DNA of 64,000 nucleotides from positions 21,905,083 to 21,969,082 of the forward strand of contig OX104123.1 in NCBI GenBank assembly GCA_944474755.1. The letters are read 5' to 3'. The notes beneath the pieces are model-generated. The model did no database searches, was not told the DNA's origin, and saw only the letters and a list, made by a program, of their open reading frames with translations. Shown in pieces: positions 42,005-52,538 of this stretch (positions are counted from its first letter, which is position 1; each line of letters begins with the position of its first letter). The stretch comes from Limnoperna fortunei. Taxonomy: Eukaryota; Mollusca; Bivalvia; Mytilida; Modiolidae. The position numbers and the translations under genes were made by a program.

Positions 42005-43640
42005 AATTATAGAAATGACAAGATTAGTCTCAAAGTCCAGAAGTGAAAGACAAAACAAAACATTACATACTAGAGAGTTTGAACATTGCAATGGTCCTGA
42101 CTTGGTACTAACATTTTGAAAGAAATGGTGAGTTCAACCAGGTTTTATGTCACCAAACCTCCCTCTTACCAAAAACACAACAGCTGTTGTGAGACACAAT
42201 AGGTAAAGTAAAGTGATAATCTTAGGACAGTAGATAGAAAAAAAATCAACAAAAACAATGGTGAACCATTTTGTCAGAAGCGTTGATAAGGAAAGAAAAA
42301 CTTTTTAAGAATCTGAATTAAAAAAAATTCAGTCTCATAAGCGTAGAGAAACAAGTCGGCAATAAAAGTTAGCATTTCAATATTGTTCAGCTCATTAACA
42401 TCTACAACAACGATATCTAGGTCTTAATTGTCTGAAGTCCGATTTCGGAGTTATTCCCCTTTAACTGCATTTTTCATCAAATTTCAACTTTCTTTGAAAA
42501 TTTTTATAAGAACCATTGGGGGATTGCTTTGAAACTTTGCAAATATCATCTCCAAAATGTCCACTATATAGTTTTTGCAATGTATGGCCGCTGACAAACC
42601 GACATTGCCGCCATAGCTAAAAAAAGAACATATATAGTGGTCAGATTGCAAATTTGGCAAATTTAACAATATATGTGACTTTAAAGTGAAAAAAATGTTT
42701 TAAGGTGACATTGTTAGGGCAAGTTAAATGTTAAAGACGAAATAAATTTTCAAAATATCTTCCATTTGAGAGATTTTTCAACAAGTTGGCATTCCAATGG
42801 GAACAAACTGTGCTCCTCTCCTCTCCGACCTGTTTTTATACTCATACGAGACTGGATTTCTTCAGGAACTTGTAAAAAACAAGAATATTAATGAGGCAAG
42901 GTCTTTTAACCTGACTTACAGATACATTGATGATGTCATCTCTGTCAACAACACTTCGTTTGGTAGTTGGATTCCTTCAATTTATCCACCGGAGTTGGAG
43001 ATTAAAGAAACCACAGAGTCAGCTTGCTTCACATCATTCTTGGATTTACATCTCGAATTTGACCCGGGTGGTCATCTCAGTACAAAAAATTTACGATAAA
43101 AGAGACGACTTTAATTTTAAAATGATTAATTTTCCTAACCTGGAAGGTAACATACCTACCTCACCTGCATACGGTGTATATATTTCTCAACTTATTCGGT
43201 ATGCTAGGGCTTGTACAAGTTTTTAAGTCTTTTTGATCCCACACCACTGTCTTCGTGACCGACTTTTAGACCATGGTTAAAAAAGAATACGTCTCGTACG
43301 ATCTCTAAAAAAGTTCTTCCTTAAATATACGCCACTGGTTGAAAAATTCAAAATTTTGATGATTAATTATTGTTTTAGTTAGTGTTTCACTGGTTATTTT
43401 ACTGAGATGATCACCTCAATATCTCGATTATGTCTCACGACATTGTTGTGTTTTGTGTTACTACCGGACCCAAGGATCGCAATGGAAGAGGGAGGTTTGG
43501 CGCCGTAGAACCTGGTTTAACCCACCATTTCTTTTGAAATGCCTGTACCAAGTCAGGACCATTGTGGTCTTCATTTATCTGGTGTATCTTCCTTGTTTTG
43601 CCTATTTTCTTGTGGACTTTTGAGATTGATTATCCAAGTT
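42005..43640 (+). mobile_element. Penelope-like retroelement fragment with inverted termini
   Basis: An RT fragment lies between two inverted copies of one ~150-bp sequence (about 42015-42185 and 43480-43635). The right copy reads GGAGGTTTGG...ACCAAGTCAGGACCATTG; the left copy reads its complement, with about 75-80% identity by eye. Inverted and partial terminal copies are typical of Penelope-like elements. The assignment to that group is inference from this layout and the RT motifs. Confidence 0.6.
42781..43226 (+). pseudogene. Reverse transcriptase fragment (Penelope-like), frameshifted
   Basis: Reads QQVGIPMGTNCAPLLSDLFL (RT motif with GIPMG and PLL-DLF), then YRYIDDVISVNN with the catalytic IDD of the palm, then ELEIKETTESACFTSFLDLH. 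The frame breaks near 43085-43097. The continuation KRDDFNFKMINFPNLEGNIP and YGVYISQLIRYARAC lies in the +1 frame at 43100-43200. The N-terminal RT fingers and any endonuclease domain are missing. It cannot be active. Confidence 0.75.
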
Positions 43641-44415
43641 CGGTAATTTTGTTAATACCTTTATTTTCCGTCAACTTTTCAAATTGATGGAATTAAGAGA
43701 AATTCGGTATATAAGGAAACATTGTTTGCCGAGTTGACTTTGGTGATGATGTTTTTTCTGACCGATCATTTTCAAGATGGGCGCCATTTCCTACTACATT
43801 TTCAAATTTCTCTGATTTCAAAGAAATCAAGAAACATGGTACTATGCTGTAGTTAAAAGAAGGGGTATGGAGTAAGTACTCTTGACACAACAACCCAATA
43901 TGTGCATAATAACCTGTGTTGAATGGCAGTGTTAAAAATTTTCGTAGCGGACTACCGTTTTCTTGTCAATTATTTATTTATGCTCCAATATCTACATAGA
44001 ACCTTAATACTGGCTGACTTGAATGATGATGAAAATTAATGCAGGTCATTTTTATTAGCTCACCTGATCCGAAGCCAAGATGGCTGCCATTGCTAAAAAT
44101 AAAACAGGGGTCAAAACATAGTTTTGGGCTTATAGTTCAAAAAGTATAACAGATAGAGCAACACCTAGGTTTTCTTCCTTCTCCACCATCAATATCTATT
44201 GAGTTGAAGTTGTACGACAACTCCTTATAAGAGTTATTGCGCATTAATTGTAAAAATTGTCAGAATTGTCCTATTTACGATTTTGGGATTATCCCCCTTA
44301 TATTTTTAATCAAATTTTCACCTTTCTTTGAAAATCTCTCTATAAACCACCGAAAGGATTGCTTTTAAACTTTGCAAATATCATATACCAGACTCCATAG
44401 CTTGTGGTGAATATG
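43641..44415. other. No gene seen; dispersed repeat fragments
   Basis: Contains fragments similar to other parts of the window (TGTTGAATGG...TAAAAATTTT, also at ~25802; GGGGTCAAAACATAGTTTT, also at ~41778). No coding region. Confidence 0.5.
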
Positions 44416-44419
44416 ACGA

Positions 44420-45990
44420 TTTTTGTCTCGCCAGCGACGAAGAGTCGCGTTAGGCGAGACATAGGTATTGCTTACCGCAGCGACGGTGGAGTAAACTTAT
44501 TTAAATTGTAAATAACTTTGAGGCTGAGATACCTAGAAACTAGTCCTTTGGTCAACAGACCTTTCGTGGTCAAATCTTTCGGCAGATTACAGGTCATGTG
44601 ACTGACCTCATTTTCATGATTCAATGGCTTCGTAGAAATTGCGTCAAAGTTTCACATTCGAGTCCATCACTCAGCAAGTGTAATACCTAGGGCTTGCGTA
44701 TTTCATTTATAGATACATCTTAGATGGTACATGCCAAACTGACAAATGTCATCAGACTCTGATCTCAATTTCTTGGTTCAGTAACTTTGAAAAAATGCGT
44801 CAAAATTCACATTCGTGTTAATTTCTCAGCAAGTGTAGTACCTAGGCCATTCATATTTGGTGTGTAGATCATCTTACATGGTACATGCCAAACTGACATA
44901 TCTCATTTGTCCTTGACCTCAATTTTACGTTTCAATGACTTTTGTCTTATTTTTGCATTTTACTTTATTTCTCTGCAAGTGAAGTAACTAGGCCATTCAT
45001 ATTTGGTTTATAGATACACCCTATAAGTACATACTAAACTGACACGAGTCATCTGACCCTGACCTCAATTTTACGCTTCAGTGACTTTTGACTTATTTTT
45101 GGATTTAACTTTATTTCTCTGAAAGTAAAGTACCTAGGCCATTCATATTTGGTATGTAGATACATCTTGGAGATTACACGCCAAACTGACATATGTCATC
45201 TGACCTTGACCTCAATTTAACGCTTCAGTGACTTTTAACTTATTTTTGCATTTAACATCATTTCTCTGCAAATGTTAGTAAGACTTCAAGTATTCGGTTT
45301 TTAAGTATGTATTGGCAGGTAAGTGGCTTTCCAATACTTGTCATTTGACCTTGACCTCGATTTCATGGTTCAGTGACTTTCAATAGATTTTCAGTTAAGT
45401 GTCTAAATCAACGCCCATTATACCTGCATCCATATTATTTTGCTTGAAAAGGTTTTTCCATGGTTGATAATTGTCAGTCTAATAATTTTCAACTGACCTT
45501 GACCTTGATTTTTTGGTCGAGTGATTTTAAGACATTTTATAATTGTTATACCTAGACTACTGATATTTAATCTATAGGTGTGTTTTGATGCATACTTTTT
45601 AATTCTTCACTGGTCAACTGACATTAACCTAAATTTCACGGTTGAGTAACTTTCAAGATATCTTTATCATTGTTATTCTTAGACCTTGATATTTGGCCTG
45701 TTGAATTTTTATTTTCTAAGGTTGTTGTCTGTCCTTGATCTATATTTCATGATTAATAATTTATCTTATTTTAATTGTTGTTAGACTTAAACCCATGTTA
45801 TTAGGTCTGTGGGTAGGTCTTGGTGAGTAAATTCATATTTAACTATCTATTCATGGAAGCACATAGTATTTTGTGATTTCACCTTTAGCAAGATGTAATT
45901 ATCAGTCTTATATGTGCCATTATTATGTCCACATGCTTATTCAATCAAAGCAGCTTATTCAGGCGAGACATCTTCCGTGTTTCCACACTC
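44420..45990. repeat. Hairpin-headed element with ~146-bp tandem units
   Basis: Starts with a hairpin: GTCTCGCC pairs with GGCGAGAC (44426-44462), with an inner stem GCGAC/GTCGC. Then tandem units follow; CCATTCATATTTGG at 44847, 44993 and 45139 gives a 146-bp period, with more diverged units on both sides. GGCGAGACAT appears again at about 45962, possibly the other end. No ORF. Confidence 0.7.
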
Positions 45991-46882
45991 GTTCTGATAG
46001 GACTTTGAGTATGACGCAAATTTATTTGGGACAGGGATTTGTTGCTCTCAGGTTGTTGTCATCACTATAACAAAATATACAAAAGACATCACGTGCCTGT
46101 TGGAAATTTTTCTAATAAAATTAAAAATTCGAAAATTGATAAGAAAGGCAGTATCTTCCTTCATAGGACTTCAAAAACCACCAAACTGACATCTGCCAAC
46201 ACTACAGTGTGTAGCTACAAGTATGAACTGCTTACCCTTCAGGAGCTTCCGAGTTCACTTTTTTTAATATAGAGTTCGTGTTGTTGGCTTTGTTCATTGT
46301 TTTTGTGGGTGTTGATTTGTTAATGTTGGGGTATTTTTTTGTCTTTCTTGTTTATGGACTCCGCTATTTGATTGCCGCTTAGGCAAACATCACCGCTGGC
46401 AACACGCGTATCGAGTTTTTCCTACTCGCGATATATAGTTTTCTTATTACTCGACATTGTTATTCCAACAAAGGTGACGCGTATCAAGTCAAATAATTTT
46501 TCATATTACCAATTGGGTACGTTGGACCCCTTGTTTAATTTTTTAATTGTAACGAAAAATCCTTAGCAGTATTAAGAAAATTTATTGGACCTGATCCGCG
46601 TATGCATACGAGTAGTAAAAATTATTGCACTCGATACGCGTGTTCCTAGGGGTGAACATGTATTTGCTTCCTTAAGCATGGATTTATTGCCATTTAGTTT
46701 TTTAACTCTTTTCCGAAGGATGGCGAGCTAAAATTAATTCAAAATAACAATTGTACGAATGGTTACGAGCTTTAACAAAAAAGCTTCCACTGTGCATGTA
46801 CTTGTATATTTTTATTATAACATATATCAGAATAAAGAAGTTAATTTGATGAAATTCCAATCAGACAAGCTCAAGAAGGTAT
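45991..46882. other. No gene seen; short inverted-repeat element
   Basis: A perfect 16-bp inverted repeat (AACACGCGTATCGAGT at 46401-46416, complement at 46629-46644) bounds 244 bp of AT-rich sequence and may be a small MITE. No clear target duplication. Confidence 0.55.
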
Positions 46883-47218
46883 TTATTCCGAGTATAGCTG
46901 CTGTAAAAAGGAGTTTCTAAGGTCAAGGTACAATTCCACTGCCTCTTCAATGTTATTTGGTCTTCTATACTGGTTTTCAGTCATGATCAAATCAATTAAT
47001 TCAGCCACATCGGGATCACATATGTTAAGTCCATTGATGTCAACTTCTTCTCGGCATGATATAAAGTCATCAACATCGACATCAAATACATGGTCCCTAG
47101 CTTGATAGAGTTCAGGAGTGTGATATAGAAGGTAAGGTTTTCCTCTCACACCCGAATAGTTCTTCTTATGCTGCAGTGCGTGGGCATGCCATACAGATTT
47201 TACCTTGTCAAGATCTCT
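46883..47218 (-). CDS. DDE integrase-like transposase, exon 2 (C-terminus)
   Basis: Follows an acceptor (TTTTAG on the minus strand) at about 47220 and reads RDLDKVKSVWHAHALQHKK, then GKPYLLYHTPELYQ and on to the stop after LQQLYSE. It joins exon 1 in phase 0 (the first exon ends FCFCGLIQ), which gives a 389-residue protein. The short conserved run GKPYLLYHTPELY is typical of the C-terminal part of integrase-core proteins found in mollusc and fish genomes. The acceptor position may be off by a base or two. Confidence 0.75.
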   Translation of the reverse strand, partial: RDLDKVKSVWHAHALQHKKNYSGVRGKPYLLYHTPELYQARDHVFDVDVDDFISCREEVDINGLNICDPDVAELIDLIMTENQYRRPNNIEEAVELYLDLRNSFLQQLYSE

Positions 47219-47840
47219 CTAAAATGTAATAAAGTACTCAAATGTCAATTAGAACCATAATGAAGTAATTCTATAATACATTCCTAAAAAATGTTGAAGA
47301 GAGGCACAGTATTTTAATCTATTACATCTGTATTAGAAATATTATAAAAAATATATATTATTTAAAATATACCCGAAAGTTAATGTGTAAAAAATCCAGT
47401 GTGACCAAACAGATAAACTGTGACACAATGGTGCAACAGTAAGATAATCATCTCAGTACAATTGAACAGTGTTTATCAGAAAAGCGATCCCAAACTTCAA
47501 ACTAAAATGTAAAGAAAAAATGTATTCTTACAAGCGACGAAATATATATATATATATATATATGTAAGTAATCGATCAGATGTAGAGTTGTAAGAGCACT
47601 GGGTTTTAAATTGCGAGGTTTGACACCTCTGTGGTTTCAAGTATTTCATGTGTCACGGTATCAACTAATAGTTCTCTGTAGGTTTCACAGATTTTCCAGC
47701 TTGGAATTTTGGGCTTTCCTGGCACACACATTCTGGCGACCGTTTGAAGCCTATGAAATAAAAAAAAGTGGGTGTTAAACTCTCCCTCAGACACAGACCG
47801 GAAATTGAAGACTGTCGAGTAGAACCATATTTTGACTTAC
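47219..47840. other. Intron of the DDE gene
   Basis: GT at 47840-47839 and AG near 47220-47219 (minus strand). Contains a (TA)n run at ~47540-47563. A small minus-strand ORF at 47606-47794 follows a possible acceptor (TTTCATAG) but does not keep the phase of exon 1, so I leave it out. Confidence 0.6.
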
Positions 47841-48674
47841 CTGGATAAGACCACAAAAGCAAAAACGCACAAGTTCTTTATCAAGCCACTCTCCAGAGAA
47901 GGAATCAAGATCTTCCTTTATCATTTGAAATAGGTCTATCCAGAACTGCAGACACTCTTTCCGCAGTAGTCCCCAGAACCATTCAATTCGTTGATTGTGA
48001 TTACTACTTCCATACATAAAGCTTTTTTCGCCTGCATTTATATCGTTGTGGTTCCTTCTAAAAAAAATTTGAAGTTGTTCAATAACTGTATTTTCTGTGC
48101 CTTTATCTGCCCTTATTTTTGCAGGACAACCACCAACATCTTCGACAGCTGCTAGATAATAATTAGCAATTACCAACGGGTCATTGTTTGTGCGCCCTGC
48201 TTTAAGCCATATTAAAAGACGGGAATATCCGTCTATACATCCGTGAATAGCTATACCAAATCTCTTTAACTTGTCGTTACCGTCGACATGCCATACAAAA
48301 TTCGGACCCTTGTTTCCATATATCCTACGTCTCAATCTGTTTGTTTTTCGTAAGCAAACTCCATCATGGTCTTGCAAAAGCAATAGTTGGCGGATTTCAT
48401 TTTGCGATACTCTGTAACCTGCAAGAATAGCATGCCAGTACATCCATCTGTATCCATGTAATTGTCCACAACTTTCGAGCATTTTCTCCACAAAAAGTGC
48501 AACTTCTAAGATATCTGACTTATTTTTACGACGGAAAAGTCCCAAATCTGCACATTTCCTCTTTGCTGTGCGTTCCCTTAAGACTATTTTATGTTTATGT
48601 GCCAATACCATAATAATTTCTGGAAAGCTTAATCCCATTTCAAAATAGTGCCGAATCAATTCATCTCTTTCCAT
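47841..48674 (-). CDS. DDE integrase-like transposase, exon 1 (rve core)
   Basis: The ATG at 48674 gives MERDELIRHYFEMGLSFPEI, a helix-turn-helix-like N-terminus with basic residues (ERTAKRK, FRRKNK). The integrase catalytic core follows: Asp131 (WHVDGNDKL), Asp190 (RADKGTEN) and Glu231 (NQRIEWFWG) form a plausible DDE triad. The exon ends at a consensus donor CAG/GTAAGT (47841/47840). The protein resembles eukaryotic relatives of IS3-type integrases (IS3EU-like), but the family name is inference. All 278 codons are open, so the gene may still be functional, or domesticated. A 21-bp minisatellite starts ~65 bp upstream of the ATG. Confidence 0.8.
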
Positions 48675-48735
48675 TTCAACGCCTTGTCACGTCCAAACAG
48701 CGGTTATATCGGTAAAAATCTCAAAAATCGCACAA

Positions 48736-49076
48736 TTTTTAAATCGTGGGAACGAATTATTAAATCGTGGCCACGATTTTTTAAATCGTGGGAACGAATT
48801 TTTAAATCGTGGGAACGAATTATTAAATCGTGGCCACGAATTATTAAATCGTGGCCACGAATTATTAAATCGTGGGAACGAATTTTTATATTTTGGTAAC
48901 GAATTATTAAATCGTGGCACCGATTTTTTAAATCGTGGGAACGAGTTTTTAAATCGTGGGAACGAATTATTAAATCGTGGCCACGATTTTTTAAATCGTG
49001 GGAACGAATTATTAAATCGTGGCCACGATTTTTTGAATCGTGGGAACGAATTTTTAAATTGTGGAAACGATTTATT
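48736..49076. repeat. 21-bp minisatellite, about 16 units
   Basis: Unit of the type AAATCGTGGGAACGAATTATT. Variants in which GGGAA is GGCCA contain the perfect 18-bp palindrome AAATCGTGGCCACGATTT. Since 21 is divisible by 3, both strands stay open, giving artificial 7-residue repeat ORFs (SFPRFKN on the minus strand). It lies directly upstream of the DDE transposase start. Confidence 0.93.
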
Positions 49077-49563
49077 ATTTTTTGTCTTCTTTTTTCTATT
49101 TGGCACGAATAAGCTGTCGTAATTCACCCAACGTGTACATACTGGGTTTTTTTCCTAAAAAATAGTTTGAATCTTGATTTTTGAGGGAAAAATATTTTGG
49201 CAGCAGAGGTGAAGAAAAAAATATTCTGAAAAAAAATTTCTGCAATACAAATTAATGCTTAATTATGAAAAAAATATATGGCGTGATATGTTAAAAGATG
49301 AAAAAATAAAAAAAAATTCTGACCAGAAGAAAAAACCAAGGCGCCCGCCCTTCAATTAAATGGTCGATCTCTAATTTCAATGCTTGTTTTAAAATTTATC
49401 ACGTCAGCAATGGGAAAGTCAGTTTTGGTAGATTTCTTTTTCTTAAATGTAATTACTGGATTTAGATTCCTATATCTACAAATGTAGATTTAACTGTAGA
49501 TTTTTCTTAAACTAAATACCTGCATATTGTTTGCTCAACTTAAACATGTCTAATGTTACAAAC
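49077..49563. other. No gene seen
   Basis: AT-rich sequence between the minisatellite and the Harbinger relic, with A-rich runs at 49200-49340. Confidence 0.5.
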
Positions 49564-50319
49564 CTGCAACTGTACAGATGGGTAGCCCTTTCGGTTAATA
49601 TAATCAGCATCACCACCTCTTGTACTTGACAGTATAATGTGAGTACCATCAACACATCCAATAACATCGGGCAAGTGTGACTGCAACTGCGATATTTTGC
49701 TGCTCCCTGTGATCTGGCCACGAAATCAGCTGAAATCAAAAATGTAAAAAGAAATAATTTTTGAAATTCAATTTGCATGTTTTAACAATCTGAACATTTC
49801 GAAATGTTAACCGATAAACACGATAAAGAAAGGTTCAACTGATACATGCATGCTAGCTATGTATAGTTTGTAAGCCATTCCTTTTGGTGCATGTACATTT
49901 GTGCAGTGATTATAATGTTGATATAATATATTGTGATTAGGAAATATCTTTATTTGTAATTTATCATAGCAAGAAAAAATCCACAAACATTTAGCAATTT
50001 TAGTGAAATACTTAAAACGCTAACAAAGTTTCCATCAGATAGGAAAATAGATGTTTCTACACAAGTCCTGAAATAATAAAGCTTCATTTCATTGGTACAT
50101 GCAAGTCCTGTATATCTATAGCTTACATATCTAAACCATAAATGGGTTTAAAGAAATATTATTCGTGCTTATAATTAATAAAGAATAATATAGTATTGTA
50201 GTAACATTTCCCAACACTTCATTCAAAGTTGAAGATACTATGAGTATTAAACTATGCACTGTTGATTTCGAAAGGCCAAAATAGTGACCAACTTCTCTCA
50301 TGGACTCCATATTAGACAT
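49564..50319 (-). pseudogene. PIF/Harbinger transposase relic (two exon pieces)
   Basis: The upstream piece (50319-~50190, minus) reads SMREVGHYFGLSKSTVHSLI, the N-terminal helix-turn-helix region of HARBI1-like nucleases. The second piece (49729-49564) follows TTTCAG. It begins LISWPDHREQQNIA in one frame and changes frame to LPDVIGCVDGTHI and DYINRKGYPSVQLQ, the DDE nuclease motif region with its first catalytic Asp in CVDGTH. It ends at a GTTTGT donor. The frameshift and the missing downstream exons, which would carry the other acidic residues, show it is dead. Confidence 0.75.
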
Positions 50320-51120
50320 GTAACAAAAGAAAACAAAATAATTGTTTGTTTGGCGCTACTTGTTCAACTCCACCCGAATGTGTTCTCAATAAATCTGGTG
50401 TTATCCTTCATAAAATTTCATTGAATACCCGACGACAGATTCTATAATGCGTTAAAAAATACTAACAAAACTACGGAATTATGTTTTCAACGTATCCGTG
50501 TATTTTTAGCAATTCCACTCTTGGTTTTAAATTGTATAGTCTCATTAAAAGTCCTAATAAGGAATTGTTTTCATAAAGAACAATAATTTCATCCTCGCCT
50601 TCGTCTAGCATAAATTCGTTCATGAATGTAAATTACTGAATGTCAATTACGGCCATTTTGTTATTAAACCCATGCGTTCAAATTAGGAGATAACTGTATT
50701 GTATTTGCCGGCATCAATTGGTGATTTGATGGTCGGCCATTGAGTTTATTGGCGACGCGTAAGCAAATACAATACAGTTATCTCCATTCTAATGCTACGG
50801 CAGTAAAAAACTATATTAACAGATTAAAAAATTATCCAATCAGAATTGACGTTACATCATGAACTGCATTAGAATGGAAAGTTGCACAAGCAAAAAAAAG
50901 TGTCATGTGACAACGGTACACGAGTGCAACTCAAAATCGTCATTCGAACTCGACCTAAGAGATCAAAGTCTGCAGGGTTAATAATAAGAAGTCTTAAATG
51001 CAAAACTAATGTCAATTTACCTTAACTTGGCATTTTTTCCCAAGCTGTAAATCAAAGACAAAACCTTATCAAATGAAGAATAATTAACTTTAAAAGAATT
51101 TGATCAATGTAACACTGTTT
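50320..51120. other. No gene seen; 23-bp perfect inverted repeat
   Basis: GGAGATAACTGTATTGTATT and three more bases (50686-50708) are repeated exactly in inverted form at 50763-50785, with a 54-bp spacer. Possibly a very short MITE or the remnant termini of a DNA transposon. No coding region. Confidence 0.65.
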
Positions 51121-51129
51121 TCAGACGGA

Positions 51130-51889
51130 GATGACAAAATTAGTAATAAGGCGCCATTTACCATCTTGTTTAGGCACAATTCCTATGGGTGACACCCTTA
51201 AATTTGATATGGGTTTGCAATTAAATGGGCTTCAAATGCGACCCAATTCAATATCCTTGTGCAGTTCGTACAATGTTTGTGTTTAAGGTTTTTCGGCTGA
51301 TGGTAAATTCTTAACAAAAACTGATTGCCGTGGTCCTGTATAATGCAATCTGAAACCATTTAAAAAGCCATCCCTTAACTCTGCTGCAACAATCTGATTT
51401 TGATATAAGGGTCAAACTATTAAATTTGATTGGTGTATGAACCTTGTCCCAAAGTCTGTGCAAAAGGTCTTTGAAATAATTATGAATTTCGAAATCGGTT
51501 ATTAACATTATTTTAAGATGTTATCAAATGTATAGGGTTTTGAAACCTAGGAGCAATCAATCTTGGTGTGTATGCGTTTGAAAATGAACTTGTATTTGTA
51601 CCAGGTTGCTTAACTGCATGAAAACTAAACAGTGTCTTTCCCCACAAAGCAGACACAAATGTCTGTAAACACAACCTTGCTTGTTGCATTTGCCATCCCA
51701 ATTGAAATTAATACACTTCAAATTTGACAATTTCATTCCTGAAGCTTGATAATTTGAATAACTTCGATTAGCTGAGGCAGAAACACATGAATGCATATGC
51801 AACAACCAAAGTTCCAAGTCTACCGGTGACCAAGAAGTTAATAAATTATGCGATTTACGCATCCTATATTGCTCATTATGTGTGCGCAA
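51130..51889 (-). pseudogene. DIRS-like (tyrosine-recombinase) retroelement relic
   Basis: The upstream part (51889-51557) has ELWLLHMHS and then a zinc-finger-like segment (FNWDGKCNKQGCVYRHLCLL followed by CGERHC), as in ORF1 of DIRS-like elements. About 170 bp further on, in broken frames, come RQSVFVKNLPSAEK, ELHKDIELGRI and VSPIGIVPKQDGKWRLIT, the start of the DIRS-type RT. No recombinase domain is visible. The classification rests on these motifs read by eye. Confidence 0.6.
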
Positions 51890-51894
51890 ACCTA

Positions 51895-51913
51895 CCCCCC
51901 CCCCCCCCCCCCC
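51895..51913. repeat. C19 homopolymer
   Basis: Nineteen consecutive C's beside the DIRS-like relic. Length in such runs is unreliable in assemblies. Confidence 0.9.
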
Positions 51914-52538
51914 TTATTCGACGAGCACCTAATCTGTCTAAATGCATATATTTTAATAACTCTAAAAAACGTTGCGAGTCCCTTCATCTATTGACTGAAA
52001 TTTGTGTCTAGACTGTTTTGGTTTTATTACAATTTCACCTTACGGTTGCTCTGTCCCTGATGATTAACTGATGAATAATAGGTACCTTGGTTGTACTTCA
52101 GCATTTAAAGGATTGTTTATTGAAGCAGTCATATATGTCGGCGGAGTGTTTAAACAAAATTTGAGTTGAAAATTAATATTTATTCGATTCATCCATTTCT
52201 AAAAAGATGCCAAAATTAAAGAACAACATTAATTAAGAACATTTAAATACTTTCCTTAAATATTTGATTCGATTCATAATGGAGATTCCAACGATAAAAA
52301 ATTTTGACTTCTTTCTCGGAGGAAATGCTTGTTTAAAAGTGCGGAAGTTCTAAATTGGTTCAACCAAGAACCACAAATTTACAATTCAATTTACAAAGTA
52401 GCACAACGGTCAAGACGATAAATGAATTTAAGTATCAAAACTTAAATTCTATTATTAATATTTGTGTGTTGTGAATTAATTGCCATTACAATTTTTACAG
52501 CTTTTGCAGAAGTGAATAATATAAAAATGGGTTGTGCT
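51914..52538. other. No gene seen
   Basis: AT-rich, with only small unsupported ORFs. Confidence 0.5.

Noticed and set aside
47606..47794. Additional exon of the integrase gene
   Set aside because: The phase after the possible acceptor does not match exon 1, while the direct junction from 47841 to 47218 is in frame and gives the expected protein.
48736..49076. CRISPR-like regular array
   Set aside because: The units are contiguous without unique spacers, and the sequence is eukaryotic nuclear DNA.
48687..49127. Long ORFs on both strands with 7-residue repeats (SFPRFKN type)
   Set aside because: They result from a 21-bp minisatellite, which is free of stops on both strands. No start context or domain supports a protein.
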